From Ypsolopha sequella (lineage: Eukaryota > Arthropoda > Insecta > Lepidoptera > Ypsolophidae), in the NCBI GenBank assembly GCA_934047225.1, contig OW203989.1, positions 12,685,977 through 12,749,976 on the forward strand: a DNA stretch of 64,000 bases, given 5' to 3'. The translations under genes and the position numbers were made by a program. This document shows positions 36,401 through 47,856 of this stretch, one piece after another. The notes beneath the pieces were generated by a model. The model saw nothing but the letters and a program-made list of their open reading frames with translations. It ran no database searches and was not told where the DNA came from. How positions within the stretch are numbered: position 1 is the stretch's first letter; each line of letters opens with the position of its first letter.

Positions 36401-39400
36401 AGGTGCCTTTTGTACCTTTATGGCACTACGGAATCCTAAAAACATTATCTCATATTTATTACACGTCCTGTTTTATTCAAATGCTAACATTTCACATGGA
36501 TAGCACGACCATGGAAATTAACGATATTGAAGATTTTTTCAGAAAATTCAGCGAACATGAAAAATAAACCAAATTCATAAAACCCCTTGTCCATACTGGG
36601 CTTTTAATCTAGCAACTAGAAAAACGTTTAATGGACGTCACAGCAGCTACATATAATTTTATAATTACTTGAAAATATTATTTAATTTGTTACTTATAAA
36701 AACAAGAAAAATCGCCATTTAAGTATTTTTGTGATATATTTCGGCCCACTTTGGGCGAATCAGTCATTCGACCGTGAGTGAACAATTTGAATCAATGACA
36801 TGAAATAAAAATATACATATATTATGACTATTTACTTAGACGAAATGCTTAAGCCAAATATAAATATTTATTGTAAATCAATTTGGTGTTGCTTTATGTA
36901 AGCAGACACAAAAAAATCGGTCAAGAGCGAGTTGAGATCGCTCAATTAGGGTTCCGAAGCAATACTACAATGAGCAGTGAATTAACCAAACTAAATATTT
37001 CCTAATGTGATAACTGAAAAATTGCAAGTAGGTATATTAAATTTTCCCTAAATTTTTCGGTTTTCTATGACTCAATATCTACTAACCGTATTAAAACCTA
37101 AATTTTAGTTTTGGAAACTAGATAAACCTAGGAATAGTCAATTTATCAAATTTTGAGCTACAGGTATCTTTAAGAACAAATTATCAAAATAATAAAAAAT
37201 AAGTTCCCTGGAGGAAGCTCTTTCAAATCCTCACGTGAAAAATGAATAAAAACTTTTTTTAATGATCCTAAAAACCTTAGACAGCATGTTAGACGGTTTT
37301 GACCGAGCCAAATATTTGTTACCACCTTCGATGTGTGACAAAAAACAGACTCGCAAGGAAACCGTGGGTTTAATAAGGTTTTATTGTCCAACTACAACAA
37401 ATATAAAAATCTTGACAAACATGGCATGCTTACATAATGTCGTAGATAATATTTGACAAGGAAATAATTGTGTGCTTACAGCCTACCGCCATGTAAAGTG
37501 CCATAAAAAGACATACACAATTTACTTAATTTCGTTACTTTATATAAACTTTAAAAAAGGAACTTTTGGAACCAATATTTTCAAAACTTGTTAAATCACT
37601 TTATTAGTGACTTTCCTGATGATTTTTACATTTACAGGGATATGGAGCAAAAACTGGATTGAACTTTACAATGAATGCTAAGATTGAAAATCTGGATTAT
37701 ATTTGTCGAGGTCCAGTACAGGGCTTTAAGGTACAGTTATCATACACTTTTGTTATAAAATTTTCGTGTGCTACCAAATACGAGTATATAAGTATGAATC
37801 AAATTTTTTCAGGTTTTACTGCACAATCCAGCGGAGCTCCCAAGACTTTCAAAGCAGTATTTCAGAGTACCTCTGTCTCAAGAGGTCGTGGTAGCAGTCC
37901 TCCCCAAAATGATGACCACGTCCGAGGATCTTCAGTCTTACGAGCCAACACGGTATCACACACTTTGCACTTACTGCAATATTCCTAAATTACAGTTAAT
38001 GAATCAGAATTTGGTGTATCTTAGGGTTCCGTACCCAAACGGTAAAACGGAGCCATATTAATGTCATTCCGCTGTCTGTCTGTCCGTATGCCACGGGTCT
38101 CTAGCTCGTATACGGAATGAGTTACAGACCTGAAATTTTGATATGTTAACCTTTTAATGGCATAATACAAGCTCTTTTAATATTGATTTAACGACTTTGA
38201 TTTACGCAGAGTTAAATTATTGAAATCAGATTCATAAAAAGGAATTGTTTTTTTTTTATAAAATACGTCATTTTATTACATAATTAGGCTCATTCTTATA
38301 TGAAGGTAACCTTCCTTGCCTGTGTTGAAAAAAAAAACTTTTTAATTATCAAAGTACACTAATAATACACAGTAATTATTATCAAAACTTAATAAATTAC
38401 GAGTAAATCGTATATTTAACGTATTTGATCGCTAGTTGTGCGAATAAAATAAAATAAATAGGTATATGGACTTTTATAAGTCCATTTAAATTGAATTTGT
38501 GCATATATTAATAATTTGCAATATTCCGCTAAACACTCTTACCGTGCTATTCAAAATGCAGACTCGAGCACCGCCCGCCTCCCGCATAAAACATGCACAA
38601 GCAAAGCAAGCTGTGCAAGCACAAAATAAAGCAAGTTTTAAATAAGTTTTCTTGCTTGTTATTTTAGATTGCTTTATTTTGTGCTCGTACAGCTTGCTTT
38701 GCTTGTGCATGTTTTATGCGGGAGGGCGGGCGGTGCTCGAGTCTGCATTTTGAATAGCATGGTAAGACTGTTTAGCAAAATATTGAAAATTATTAATATA
38801 TCCACAAATTCATGATGGACTTCCGCAAAGTAACGCCTTTTTCAATAAATATTATCCATATAAATTTATTTACTTTGTTAAATTTGATTTTACTATCAAG
38901 ACGGTTTTGCTAGAAGAAATCTTTTACAAGCTTGCCAATGTGCATATATCTGTTTTCGTATCTATTTTTGTTATCAGTTTTTGTGTTTTGTTCATTTTGT
39001 GTACACTAAAGAATAAATAAATAATTGAATTTTCAGAAGACAATGTTTTTTTCCATCTGAACGTTATCTGCAATACTTCAGAGTGTATACGCAAGCTAAT
39101 TGTGAGATGGAATGTCTCACCAATTTTACGTACGTACGCTGTGGTTGCGTACATTTCGGAATGCCACGTACGTATTTTTTATATTTTAGTACGTATTGTT
39201 TTTTTTTTTGTTTTTGAATACTTATTGTCTTTATCATCTCATGTTTAAGATGGCCCAAATATGACAGTTTGTAATTCTGGAAGAATGGAGTGTATTAAAA
39301 CATCACAGAGTGAGTAACATGTTGTTTTTTTTTTGCAGCCTCTGTGGCCGAGTTGGGCTCAATCGCTCGATGCACTTTAATTATTATTTGTGTTCGGTCT

Positions 39401-42400
39401 GCTTGCTTTAGATAGTCAGGTGGCTGGCTTAGTGACATTACCGTTACCTGGCGGATAAAAGCACCTGGCTCCTAGGCTAACATATATCGGTACACCTTAG
39501 TACCTTCACACCAGCTTTTGTCCCGGTAACAGTAATATTAAAATACAGCTCTAAGCAACTTGACCAAGGTTGGTTATTTTCTACCCACGACGGGGCTCAC
39601 CACCCATCATGTTTGGGACGTAATCGTTGGTGTGAAAGCGAGTGAGCAAAGTGTGGACTGTGACTTGCATTCCACAGTTCACACTTGGGATTCTTACATA
39701 TTCTTGTACTTATTATACTTATATACCTATATAACTACTTATTATTCTTATACTTGGAATTTGGGGATTCATGTCGTGACGATGTTCTTATTTATTTTGA
39801 ATTTTTTTGCTTTTTCCTTTTTTACTTAGATTGTAGATATATGTATTCATAATGTTACTATTCATCATCATTTTTATTATTTTTATAAATTTTTAGTATG
39901 TATATAAATTTTATATATTTTTTTTGATAAATATTACAGTTAATTTATGTAGACTAGTATTTAATTGTTATTTTTTTTTTGAACTCATGAGTTTTAAACA
40001 GTTTTTGTCTTTGTGTGCACTTATAAAATACTAACTTTTTGTGTAATCAATTCTATAACCAAGGGTTTGCTGGTAGAAATCTCTTGCAGTGATAAGCTTG
40101 CCTTTTGCTTTATCTCTAAAATTATTTATACTTGTAATATGTACGTTTTATTCTTGTGTACAATAAATGATTTTGAGTTGGATTGAACTAAACGGAGTGC
40201 CTTTCTAAAATCAATTATTATTTTTCTTAGTGGAGTTATTAGCTTGGACTTTTCTCTCCGGTTTTGACGGAGTTTCGAATCTCAACGACACTCTTGGCAC
40301 TGCCAGCGCTGCAGCATCGGAATGCCAATGTCTTCAAGCTTGTACTTCGATAGAGTATTCAGCCGAGACGTCACAAGCAGGCTATGATTTGAAAGCTATT
40401 TATAATGCTGCTAAAATACCACTGGGGGATAAATTTAATGAGTGAGTATGAGATTGAAGAGCATCGTGTCTCGTATAGCTACACCATGGCCCAAAAATAC
40501 ACAGATAAAATTATTATTTTTATTTTCAAATGCCTTAAGTTCTATTATTTTGTTTACCCACATCTTAGCAGCGAATTAGTTAAACAAAAATTTTGTTTAG
40601 TGCAAGATAGTTAGTTAGTAAGTTAGTTGTCTTCAACTTCCAACGATATTATACGCTCAGTAAATTGCTAATCAAATGCTATCAAGAAAGGGAAATAAAA
40701 AGAACTGTTAGGACTTCAAGGCTCCTTTATATCATGTAACCTAGATTGAGCCGCAAGTCACAGACTAAAAAAAAAAAGTTTTCAGACCTGGAAGGAAGTC
40801 GCTCTACAGTGCAGTGTTTAATTTGACGGTCTACAAACTACGAGAAACCAAACTTCTTGACAGAAAGACAAAAATATCTGTCTCGAAAGATGTCGCTTCC
40901 TTAAACAAAGGTTCCTTATTAGAAAAATATGTTAATTACAGAATTTTTTCTGTTAACTAACCCCATAAACACCAACATGATAGAAAAGATTCTCATAGTT
41001 GCCCTCGGTTCGCCGCAGTGGTCCTCATCGTCTATCAGTTAATGGTTTGAGGTAGTATTTTCTCAACGGCCATTGACCCAGCAGCATTTTCACGACCAAC
41101 CATGGACATTTCAACAAAAACCTGAGTACTCCATTTCAAAGGGCGTCGAGTGTGCATCGGTGGTTTGGGTCGGCAATTTCCCCGATTTAATCATCGTCGA
41201 AAAATGGCCACCGTACTCACAAAATAAGACAAGACAAGACAATCTCTCACCTGACTCAAATACATTATTTTATAGTATATGGTCAATCTTAAAGGCCAGG
41301 GCCTATGCTATCTGCCATAGAAGTGTGGACGCGTCAAACGTAACACTTTCCAGAGAGTGGCAAAAATATCAATCGCAGAAAATTGTAATATTCACTAAAC
41401 GTTTATCACTTTTTATGAGAGCTAAAGGGAGATTATTTTGTAGGCAATTAGTTATTTTTGTAACATAAAAAATATATTTTTTAAAATAAATAATCCATTT
41501 ATAATATTTTAAATTATGTTAAAATTTTTATCAACGTATTTCTGGGCCACTTGTATTTACGTTTTTATTGCTTTTTGAGTTATTCTAAGGTTTTCAACCA
41601 ACAAATTTTACAGTTTTGTCATCAGCATCAGTAAATAAACACATGAATACAAGTTCTGTAAACGTAGTCTTCTAAACGTAGTTTTATTGCTAAACACCCT
41701 ATACAGATTTATTAAATACTTGAAAAATGTTTTGTCATAGAAAATGGTTCGCATAATCCCTGTAATTCCAGAATAAGAAATTCTCCATGTTTACGCGAAT
41801 TTTTGCTCAATTTGCTCAATTTGCCTAGCCGTTCATAAGGTACAATGTGGACGAACCGACAGATAGCAAAACTTCACGACATTTTCAATTTTTTGCTTCG
41901 TCTCACTGCTATTTTGTTTCAGCTACCTGTTCAGTCGCGTGATGATCTTCTTTAAGGAAGCCCAGTTCATCCCAACCCGAAGGTCAGAGTTGTCAGGAGT
42001 GACTGACTTCCTCGCCAGCTGCGGCGGCTTATTGGGTCTCTTCATGGGCTTCTCCTTTCTGAGTCTTGCCGAGCTTATCTACTTTTTGACATTAAGGTTT
42101 GATTTCTTAGTAAAAATCGGGGTAGATCGATCAATATTTACGCCATAATTCGGTTTTTCACGAAAAAGCAGTTTACGCCACTATGCGGCGGCATACACAA
42201 TAGTATTTTGTACAATAACTGTGACTTATGTCAGACACGGGACCCGATTTGTTTACGAAACGAACGAGTTTCGTTTCGTTCGTTTCCTAATAGACCTGCA
42301 CGAGTGTCCCAATGTCTAATTATGTCCAGTTACACACAATACTTTATTTACGACCATTAAAAACAATTTCACGAAAAATGAGAAAAAGAACACTCGTGGT

Positions 42401-42877
42401 GATACCTGAGTCCATGGAATTAGTATGTAGATTGATACCTGAGACCAATCAGAAGCGAGAAGAGTAAAGAGGGCGTGGCTTAATAAATTGAGGCAGACCG
42501 TTACCGCTTGGGATTGATTATCTGGCAGTGTTATAATAAATTTGGCCAATCATAGTGCAGATTTGCAGTGTTGTATTTACCTTATTGCTGTGTGGGCGTG
42601 GATAAAAATGTTTACTTAATTAACAATCAGATTTCCTACCCATTCAAGTTTGCGAGATTCCCATAGGGACTATCCATTCTAGGATCAGTGTTTGAAAGTA
42701 CATAAATTTGATCTACTTAACCTGGTCATTATTTTATTATCAGTATTGATTTTTTTTATACTATTCTTATTAATTCAAATTGTTTACAGGCTTTTCTGCG
42801 TACTATTTGATCAACGTCAAAGCAAGAGGGCTGCATCTATTAGCTCGGCTACTGGCCCCACAGGTGACAAATATTGA
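27439..42877 (+). CDS. Pickpocket-like DEG/ENaC sodium channel, 13 exons, 567 aa
   Basis: Exons: 27439-27620, 29179-29308, 31353-31474, 31550-31655, 34752-34906, 34987-35098, 37638-37730, 37813-37952, 39037-39167, 39250-39309, 40231-40441, 41923-42096, 42790-42877. All introns are GT-AG and all phases agree, giving 1704 nt including the stop, a normal length for the family. Order: cytosolic N-terminus with the His46-Gly47 gating motif (SSNLHGLKYIGE); TM1 at about 62-79 (FWLIVFTVSVGLCANMI); the conserved IPYPAVTVC at the start of the extracellular domain; many cysteines (RCGCVHF, ECQCLQAC) and NxS/T sites; then VMIFFKEAQF and TM2 with GGLLGLFMGFSFLSLAEL, where Gly523-Phe524-Ser525 is the G-x-S selectivity filter. 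Trimeric plasma-membrane cation channels of this family serve taste, touch or fluid sensing in insects; the exact paralogue is not clear. The ATG follows an in-frame stop at 27403. Confidence 0.92.
27913..28174. mobile_element. 262-bp Tc1/mariner-type MITE, copy 1 (intron 1)
   Basis: Starts CAAGGTGAATTTGTGAACATC and ends AAAAAGTCACCTTG, flanked by TA on both sides, the target duplication of Tc1/mariner transposons. Near-palindromic over its whole length. The second copy at 55449-55710 has the same length of 262 bp. Confidence 0.8.
28770..28898. repeat. Direct duplication in intron 1, left copy
   Basis: About 128 bp that recur almost unchanged at 29032-29159. Shared landmarks: CACATCCTCACATCAATCAA, TTTTTAGGGAAGTAG and ATTCTCATTGTCATCTTG. 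Confidence 0.85.
29032..29159. repeat. Direct duplication in intron 1, right copy, next to exon 2
   Basis: Second copy of the 28770-28898 sequence. It ends 19 bp before the exon 2 acceptor at 29178, so the likely branch-point region lies inside or beside the duplicated stretch. Confidence 0.85.
33846..34101. mobile_element. 256-bp TA-flanked foldback MITE (intron 4)
   Basis: Ends CAACGTGTAACAGGAACGTG and its imperfect complement TTTCTGTTACACCTTG, flanked by TA on each side. Inner arms pair through AACAACTTTTACTATGGA and TCCATAGTAAAAGTTGTT. A related fragment lies near 54477-54520. Confidence 0.75.
34219..34481. mobile_element. 263-bp hAT-type MITE with exact 8-bp target duplication (intron 4)
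   Basis: Begins CAGTGGCGTGCACAGAAC and ends with its exact complement GTTCTGTGCACGCCACTG. The flanks are GCAGCACC at 34211-34218 and 34482-34489. An 8-bp duplication with CAGTGGCG ends is diagnostic of the hAT superfamily. Arms of about 120 bp fold back almost perfectly. No transposase. Confidence 0.88.
35848..36164. mobile_element. Foldback element of about 317 bp (intron 6)
   Basis: The arms start AATTGTAGATATTTATAAGC and end in its imperfect complement GCTATTTCATATCTACAATT. They hold TTGTAAAAAC/GTATTTTTACAA and the CCAGTTT(t/c)AGAGA/TCTCTGAAACTGG pair, around a centre near 36005. No coding capacity. Confidence 0.75.
36290..36445. repeat. Dispersed repeat fragment (GGACGGACGG type)
   Basis: Holds (GGAC)n and ends GGCACTACGGAATCC. 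It belongs with the fragments at about 36905-36965 (GGTCAAGAGCGAGTTGAGAT...AGGGTTCCGA) and 38022-38140 (AGGGTTCCGTACCC...CTGTCTGTCTGTCC), all in introns 6 and 8 of the channel gene. Confidence 0.5.
38478..38822. mobile_element. 345-bp near-perfect palindrome (intron 8)
   Basis: Arms of about 155 bp, including GCAGACTCGAGCACCGCCCG and its complement, around a loop near 38640-38665. GC-rich in the middle of each arm, unlike the AT-rich surroundings. The 74-codon minus frame at 38486-38710 is a by-product of the palindrome. Confidence 0.85.
39339..39790 (+). mobile_element. tRNA-headed SINE in intron 10
   Basis: Starts GCCTCTGTGGCCGAGTTGGG, an A-box-like head shared with 20575-20670, then GGGCTCACCACCCATCATG (shared with 14625-14895), then the tail TGACTTGCATTCCACAGTTC...GGGGATTCATGTCGTGACGA shared with the SINE at 63160-63525. 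A composite or full-length member of a SINE family. It begins about 30 bp after exon 10. Confidence 0.65.
41040..41410 (+). pseudogene. Dead mariner-type transposase fragment (intron 11)
   Basis: The plus frame reads QPWTFQQ, then NFPDLIIVEKWPPYS, then SIWSILKARAYA and LSREWQK, the C-terminal part of a mariner-like (maT-type) transposase, whose relatives read QPWTFQQDSAP and WPPxSPDLNPLDY. The Asp after FQQ is Lys here, and an ACAAG-repeat insertion (about 41218-41242) splits the SPDLNPLDY region. Only the last third is present. No ends found. Confidence 0.65.
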
Positions 42878-43449
42878 AGAAAACCAAAGATATGAAGCAT
42901 TATTACCATGTTTTAATGTTCCTTCCCACGGCTTGGTAAATTTACCGTTTTATGAATTTTGATGAATAATTTAAATATTTCGTAATATGCTTATTTTGTC
43001 CATGCTATTCAAATTAACATATTTTTACCATTTATCTAGCAAAAAGTAGTTTAGTCTCTGAACTTCTATAGAAAAGTGGAAAAAAATTTCTCGCAAAAAA
43101 TTATATTTTTTTCATCGCAATAGCTCAAAAAAGCACGACTTTGTTGCTAAAAACTAATAAACAAAATTCGATTTTGCTCACTGAGAAAAAAAAAATTATT
43201 TCAATTTAGGTATTAGCATTTCTAATTTCTTTTTTTTATACAATTTTACGGCTCTGGATACTTGTTTTTTCAAGTCAGACAACATTAATTTCACACAAAA
43301 ATAAGCGGGTTGAGTCGGAGAATCAACCGTAAATTCCCATGGCTTAACTTTTAAAAGATTTTTTTTTTATTTTTTTTCAGAGAATTTACGTCATTTCAGG
43401 ACATATGGTTTTCATTATTTTGGTACATAACTTAACCATTACTTCTTTA
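42878..43449. other. 3' flank of the channel gene
   Basis: AT-rich. An AATAAA polyadenylation signal candidate lies at 43156-43161, about 280 bp after the stop codon. Nothing else seen. Confidence 0.45.
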
Positions 43450-43805
43450 TGATTTTTTAAAGAATTGTCCGATGACCTTGTCACTTGAGAATTTTAGACA
43501 TTATACTGATTGTGATGTGTGATTGCTTATAAAAAAAGTGGTCTGTCTCTGTCTGTCTACTCACCTGTCATCTAGCTGTCAAATTAGTCTGGAGCAAATA
43601 ATTTTAAATTTATCTTGATAGCAAAGGACACATTTCTAAACAGCCATTACTCAAGTGACGTCACAAGAGGGCAAATGGAAGTTGCAGCCTTTTCGTAAAA
43701 ATATTCATCATCATGAGGTTTTTTAGACCAAAACTTCGAAAATACGGCTTATGGAAATGGTTTTCGAATTAACACACCTTAACATAATTTAATCTAAGCG
43801 AATTA
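43450..43805 (+). repeat. Dispersed repeat family R1, full copy
   Basis: Matches 25075-25420 in reverse complement and 20395-20570 directly. Contains ACTCAAGTGACGTCAC and ends AACACACCTTAACATAATTTAAT. Confidence 0.75.
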
Positions 43806-45296
43806 TCTGAGTAGATACATCTTATACCGCATCTTTCAATCAATGGCGGCCATAGATATTATTATAATACGAGTATGTCAGTTAATTCGAAAACATCGTT
43901 TCTTACATCTTGCATTTTTTCGCTATTTAGTGGAAAAGTTGTGTGTGTCACACGAGAGCAAAGTGATTTGTTTCTTGTGGCTTTGAATCCCTCACTTTGC
44001 TTCAGGATTTTAACTTTAAATCCTTCGCTTGCTCGGGATTCAAACATAACATATTCGGAACATAAATTAACTTTATTAAATTAACTTTAATAAATTAAAT
44101 TAACTTTGTTGCACAAATAACTATAGTGGAATGAGATCTAATATTGATACCCAATCTAAAATTAGATTTAATTCGATTTTTTATTCGATTTACATAAAGA
44201 TGTTGTAATTTTTTGTTACATATATTATTGTGTATTTACTCACTTTCTCTTAAACGATAATACCAAAACATTGTGATTGAAATTCTTACCAACATAAATA
44301 CACAATAAAAGGATTTACTTAGAAATTTGTGTTTTTTTGCGAGAATGTTATTTGACAGCTTATTCACCAAAAGTTGCCTATATTTACATATCATGTTTGT
44401 ACCACCTTGCGATGGATAAATCGCGAATTATTAAAGAAATAAAGAAGTTTATTTCTATCATAGTTACCAATATTTACCAGAATTGCGTCCAAGCGAGAAT
44501 GTCACGATTCTTAAAAATATTTAAGCGATTTAACACGGCAATATTCTCAAAGAAAATCATCATATTTAACGGTACTGTTTTATTTACATTTTTGTGTAGG
44601 TAATAGGTAAGTAACGTATGTGTTTATTAACGCCATTACTATTGAAATTAAACAAAAAAAAACAAAGTATTTTAGCTTCTGTTCGAAACATTTATAAACT
44701 ATTTATAAACTTGCAATGAACAAAATGTAGTTTTGACTGACATTAAAGAATTCAGAATAGGCTTTAATGAAAAAAAAAATACATTATATAACACGTGAAA
44801 ATTAACTTTAAGATTTTAAAATTAAATGAAATATACAGGATACATTATATACAATAATAATAGGTCAGGTTTAATGTAAAATAATGAAACAACAAAATAA
44901 ATATAAAAAAAGTTTGGCATGCTTAGGTTTAATAATATTATACACTTACTTAAAAAGTAAAAATATAGCAATAACTAATAAATGTGAAGCAATAAATACA
45001 ACAGAGTTGAACAAAAAATAAATAAATACAAATACCTACGTTATATAAATAAATACTCCGCCCATTCGATTAGTCTCGCAAAGAAGCAAGATCATGTATT
45101 TTCTTCACGATCCCTATAAACATAATTAGGAGTACCTGCGGGATTCACCGTGTTTAGTTTTTAGTTTGAAAATTAAAGGTGATTTTGCCACATTTTTGCA
45201 AACTAATTATTTTTCTTGCGCACGGTTTAGTCAAACTCAGAAAGTGCATCGTGCTTTTGCGTTTTAAAGTCGCAAATTTTGCATATAGGCATATAC
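43806..45296. other. Intergenic, nothing recognised
   Basis: Very AT-rich. The 88-codon plus frame at 44337-44603 has no domain signature or supporting splice context. Confidence 0.4.
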
Positions 45297-46335
45297 AAGG
45301 TGTCCCATTCCAGATTTCAAACTTTAAAAAATAATAATAAAATATCGATTGTTTGTATAATAATTTTAATTGTCATAAATCAATCAATTTAATTGTCAAA
45401 TACAAGTGCGGATTTTATTTGTGAAAAATAACATCGTCAAGATGTTCACCTTCTCTTCGTACACACTCTTCCAAGCGGACGCGTGTATTCGCGATCACAC
45501 GCTGCAATAAATCGCTTGGAATGGAGTTGACTTCTTCTGTTATTTTCGCCTTCAAGTCTTCAATATTGACAGGAGGGTTGGTAAAAACTCTGCTTTTTAA
45601 GTATCCCCATAAGAAGAAGTCGAGTGGGGTTAAATCAGGCGACCTTGGAGGCCAGGGTATGTCTCCAAATTGGCTTATGATTTTTCCCGGAAATAAGGCT
45701 TTGACTGTAGCCATTGAGACCCTGGCAGTGTGGACAGTGGCACCATCTTGTTGAAACCATACTTCTGGGTAGTTACTGACACCTTGTCTTAGTTCCGGCA
45801 TGAAAAAGTCGTTTATCATGGCAGTATAGCGCTCACTGGTCACTGTAACAGTACGGCCACGCTGATTTTGAAAGAAGGACGGGCCTTTAATTTCTTTACC
45901 GGATATTGCGCACCATACTGTCACTTTCGGACCATGTAACATCTTTTGATGTTTTTGATTTGGGTTTTCAGGGGCCCAGTATCGACAATTTTGGCGGTTT
46001 ACATAACCTTTCAGGTGGAAGTCAGCTTCATCACTGAAATAAACATTGTCCATATCGTCTTGCTCCGGGAAAGTTTATAACATTCGTTCAGCATAAGTTT
46101 TACGCTTAATGTAGTCTTCAGTTTTGATTTTTTGCACGATATGAACCTTATATGGATGTAGCTTTAGATCTAATGTCATTATGCGCTGGAGACTAGACCG
46201 ACTGATGTTTAATGACACTGCCTGTTTTCGCATCGAACGTCGTGGCAATATAGCAAATAGCATTCTCAAAACGTAAAAATTCTGCGTCCCGAAGCTTTTC
46301 TCGGGGACACCGGGACGGAGTACCAAAAAAAAAAG
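45297..46335 (-). pseudogene. Mariner-type (DD41D) transposase, one nonsense codon
   Basis: A minus-strand transposase that would cut and paste its own element. Two open segments in the same frame, about 46326-46078 and 46053-45415, are separated only by a TAA at 46077-46075. The N-terminal piece has a helix-turn-helix (RRSMRKQAVSLNISRSSLQRI) and HPYKVHIVQKI. The catalytic piece has VYFSDEADFHL, then WFQQDGATVH, then PPRSPDLTPLDFFLWGYLK. The second and third Asp are separated by 41 residues, so DD41D, the spacing of the rosa-like group. The first helix-turn-helix is missing. One terminal repeat, CAAGGTGTCCCATTCC after TA, starts at 45297; the other end is lost near a poly-A run at 46323-46332. 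Confidence 0.82.
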
Positions 46336-46680
46336 GAACTATCCCGTTAAAACGGAACGTATGGTCACGTTATCTACAACTAACAAAAATATTGTCTTTA
46401 TTTATCATATTTTCTTAAAAATTTCACGAAAAATGAGAATAAGAACACTCATTCATGAACCTCGGGTGCGTCGTCCCAGTATCGCTGCCTTGAAAGCCAA
46501 TCAGGTTAAAGGAGGCGTGGCGTTTGTCAGAGAATAAGTTTAAACTGTTAATTAAGGCGATATTAAGGTGTTTCTTTTCTGTGTATTTCATGAAATACAC
46601 GGAAAATTTTGATAAATTTCTGGTATATGCATTTTGACTAAATAATCTAGGGTTTTGAAATTGGAAAACATGTTTGGATA

Positions 46681-46930
46681 AATTTTCCTCGATAGAAATA
46701 ATTGTTGAAATGAGGTCTTCAAACACACTTTTTCTCCTCGTTTGACGAATAGGAACCATATACAGAACTCAAACATATTATATAAGGTAGGTTTCAACAA
46801 TATCTAGAGATTTGATATTTTAAATTTTGCTAGCTATTTTAGTTTTTTTAATAAAAATATAAAACCAACTTTTTTCCCTTTTGCCCTGAATCCGCCCCTC
46901 CCGCACTGCGTGATTTTTCGCTTGGAGTGA
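46681..46930. repeat. Dispersed repeat family R2, copy 1
   Basis: Shares CTCGATAGAAATAATTGTTG with 50859-51065 and, further on, CCGACTTTTT/CCAACTTTTT and CC(t/c)TCTCGCACTG(t/c)G-like ends. Direct orientation, about 4.2 kb apart. Confidence 0.6.
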
Positions 46931-47224
46931 TAGTGAAAAAAATAAAATTCGCATAGCCTCTTAAGCAAGGACTATTGAAGAAAGCATATTATAAAATAAA
47001 TTATTACTTAGAAGCATGCGATTATGATGGTGATCTTTGTCATAAGAGTAGTTAGTGTAATATCCTAACTTATGTTATATATTATGTTAGTTTTTTTGTA
47101 AAAGTAACTAATATTATGAAAAAAAAAACTTTATCTTGCTAAATTTCTTGCCCTTCTTCTTAACAAGACTTATCGAATGGGCGGAATTAGGCATATATTT
47201 ATTATATGTATTGCATATATTTAT

Positions 47225-47640
47225 AATAAATATTATTAGAGTGCATTACAAACTAGAAAATATCAATCAGAAACAAATCCAAAGACAAGAATTTGAAAAA
47301 ATTCTAAAAATTCCCCGGGCCAGGATTCGAACCTGCGACCTCTTGTTATCAAGACAAGCGCGCTACCAATTGCGCCACCGAGGTTCCTACCTAGACTGGC
47401 GAATTCTTCCATCATACTTGTCCACTTTTATTTTTGCATCTGCTTAATATACTAGCTTGTACTGCACATATAGAACGCTCACGAGGGCGTTATGTGATTT
47501 CACGCCTTGTTCTTAAGAAACAGTTGGCGCTGTCGTCGCTTCAATATTGTTGCTTCAGACAGTTAAGAAATTCACAGTTCTCATTAACTAAGATTATGTT
47601 TATTTTGCGAAATCCATCGCAATGATATGTTTGCTGATAG
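47225..47640 (-). mobile_element. tRNA-derived SINE, copy 1
   Basis: The tRNA-like head lies on the minus strand at 47391-47316: GGAACCTCGGTGGCGCAATTGGT (A box), an anticodon-like hairpin CTTGT/ACAAG, and GCAGGTTCGAATCC (B box). The acceptor ends do not pair, so it is not a working tRNA. Its flanks (TAGAAAATATCAA, and GGCGCTGTCGTCGCTTCAAT) recur at 50370-50700. Confidence 0.7.
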
Positions 47641-47856
47641 TTTGATGAACGTGTTTCGTGAATGTCTGAGGTTATGTGAGAAAGATGCAAAAAAGAGTAG
47701 TATTGTGTAATTATTTGTTATTTGTATTTGTAAATAAAAATTATTTGTTAATTATTTTAGTAGGTATAGCGTATTAGATTTAAGTTTCTGTAAAGCTGTA
47801 CTTTAAATGTATTAAATAAATAAATTAAAAAAAAAAATAATACTCTTAATATTATC

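Noticed and set aside
38486..38710. 74-codon Cys-rich minus frame
   Set aside because: Lies across the arms and loop of the intron 8 palindrome; the amino acid pattern follows from the inverted repeat.
46424..46759. 111-codon minus frame beside the transposase
   Set aside because: Overlaps dispersed repeat R2 and lacks transposase motifs.
47316..47391. Possible tRNA gene on the minus strand
   Set aside because: A and B boxes and an anticodon-like stem are present, but the acceptor ends (GGAACCT and CCCGGGG) do not pair, and related heads recur within a SINE body elsewhere.
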